From the IMG/VR virus record IMGVR_UViG_3300013297_000361, positions 1-29,580 of that record: DNA of 29,580 nt; one strand, written 5' to 3'. How positions within the stretch are numbered: the stretch's first letter is position 1; each line of letters begins with the position of its first letter. This DNA is from a virus. This document shows positions 28,781 through 29,580 of this stretch, piece by piece. The notes beneath the pieces were generated by a model. The model was not told the DNA's origin and made no database searches. It saw only the letters and a list, made by a program, of their open reading frames with translations. Position numbers and translations under genes: made by a program.

Positions 28781-29580
28781 TGGAAGCCTATATGCAGGAC
28801 CGCGCCCGTGAGGGTATCGCGACCGCAACCCGCCAGCGCGACGCATGGAAGGCGATGCGAGGCCATTGGGAGCATGTGAACCCGCGCCTGATCGATAAGG
28901 AGATGGCGCAGGGCTATAACCGGCAGCGCGCCCGCTCTGCGTCCACGGTCCGTTATGAACTGTCGATGCTGGCCGTTGCGCTGCGCTGGGGTAAGTCGAA
29001 TGGCCTAATCCAGGAGGCGCCCGAGATATGGCGGCCAGATCCCCCGGAACGCCGCGAGCGCCATTTGTCCCGAGACCAGTTCCGCCGCTTCCTGACAGGC
29101 GTCAAAGCCCCGCACGCGCGTCTCTACATGGTGCTAGGCATCGCGACCTGTGCGCGGCCCACGGCACTGCTCGAGCTTACGTGGGATCGCGTGGACTTCG
29201 ACCGGGGGCTTATCGACCTTAATCCGCGTGGACGATCGCAAACAGCCAAGCGCCGGCCGACCGTTCCGATAGCCGATTACGCCCTGGAGCCCTTGCGCTC
29301 TGCCTATGAGGCTCGCCAATCAGAATATGTGATCGAACGTGGCGGGAGGCGTGTCGCCAGCATCAAGAAAGCCTTTTCGGCTGCCAGCGAAAGGAGCAAT
29401 GTTGTCGCGACGCCCTACACGCTCCGGCATACGGGCGCCGTCTGGCGGGCGGAAGATGGCGTTCCAATGAGCGAAATTGCGCAGCTTATGGGGCACGACG
29501 ACAGCGCGACCACGGAAAAGCATTATGCCCGCTATAGTCCTACCTATCTCCGAAAGGCGGCCAATGCTGGATCGTGGTGA
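28606..29580 (+). CDS. int: Tyrosine-type phage integrase
   Basis: 324 residues from the ATG at 28606 (GGTGGAG upstream). An N-terminal arm/core domain (about 50-140) is followed by the catalytic domain: CARPTALLELTW (R184), K215, YTLRHTGAVW (Y271, R274), MGHDDSATTEKHY (H297, nucleophile Y307). The usual first histidine of the H-x-x-R box is tyrosine here, a variant also known in other integrases. It performs attP x attB recombination and ends at the window edge. Confidence 0.9.
   Translation: MPDYSVQRFRGGFALVYRDASGKRCRHALGAADRIGAEAEARQRWRLGDRSTWTVGRIVEAYMQDRAREGIATATRQRDAWKAMRGHWEHVNPRLIDKEMAQGYNRQRARSASTVRYELSMLAVALRWGKSNGLIQEAPEIWRPDPPERRERHLSRDQFRRFLTGVKAPHARLYMVLGIATCARPTALLELTWDRVDFDRGLIDLNPRGRSQTAKRRPTVPIADYALEPLRSAYEARQSEYVIERGGRRVASIKKAFSAASERSNVVATPYTLRHTGAVWRAEDGVPMSEIAQLMGHDDSATTEKHYARYSPTYLRKAANAGSW

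Larger units (their letters stand above)
1..29580. mobile_element. Temperate tailed phage / prophage, partial
   Basis: Terminase, portal, capsid, replication, repressor, recombination and integrase genes lie contiguously in lambda-like functional order. Late genes occupy the left on the minus strand, immunity lies at about 20.3-22.4 kb, and recombination/integration lies on the right on the plus strand. Tail, tape-measure and lysis genes are not in the window, so the element continues past position 1. The integrase stop codon is the last three bases, so attP or an att junction may lie just to the right. No host housekeeping gene was recognised. Confidence 0.95.

Noticed and set aside
1-29580. 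tRNA genes, CRISPR arrays and insertion sequences
   Set aside because: No cloverleaf-like segment, regular spaced repeat array or transposase was noticed on reading both strands; a dedicated tRNA scan could still find a missed one.

Overview
The window holds most of a temperate tailed-phage genome (a prophage or free phage) with a GC-rich, alphaproteobacterial character. GC-rich codon use, a GapR/DUF2312 protein, a DUF1376 replication protein and a GP88-family protein together suggest an Alphaproteobacteria host, plausibly a sphingomonad; that genus-level guess is inference. The integrase ends exactly at the right edge. The left edge cuts a DUF6527 gene, so tail assembly and lysis genes and both attachment sites lie outside.

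The layout is a mirror image of phage lambda. The centre (20.3-22.4 kb) is an immunity region. A Cro-like gene points left, a CI/S24 repressor points right, and three accessory genes follow the repressor in the position of lambda rexA/rexB. Two operator clusters flank this block: three 15-bp palindromes at 20550-20624 and two at 22342-22381, consensus close to ACACCAWTRYGGTGT. Each cluster overlaps a recognisable sigma-70-type promoter.

Leftward from cro (20531 down to about 12300) runs a tightly packed early operon with ATGA, GTGA or TGATG overlaps at nearly every junction. It encodes small proteins, a GP88 protein with two cysteine clusters, an HTH-like protein, a GapR-like protein with an extra N-terminal segment, a RuvC-like resolvase, DnaB helicase, a PD-(D/E)XK-like protein and a DUF1376 replication protein. 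The packaging and head genes follow without a break: TerS, TerL, DUF1073 portal, gpF-like minor head protein, DUF2213 protease/scaffold, cement protein, DUF2184 major capsid protein, a 1078-residue Ig/SGNH-esterase/LamG-like protein and a DUF4054 connector. This head gene set resembles that of contractile-tailed phages carrying DUF3383 sheaths, so a myovirus is a reasonable but unproven guess.

Rightward from 22448 runs the recombination and integration arm: small proteins, a RecE/ExoVIII-like nuclease, a RecT annealase, several uncharacterised proteins, an excisionase-like HTH protein and a tyrosine integrase.

The most unusual signals are: (i) an exact 14-bp element, CTGACGGCGGTAAC, placed 30-33 nt upstream of three head-gene start codons that lack a clear Shine-Dalgarno; (ii) the rex-position cargo, including a stand-alone HIRAN-like protein; (iii) a G10 tract that joins or separates the GP88 gene and an upstream small reading frame; (iv) a large Ig/esterase fibre encoded among head genes; and (v) two diverged copies of a hairpin-bearing repeat in the right arm. 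No rRNA, tRNA or CRISPR array was seen, and no stretch over 300 bases lacks a gene.
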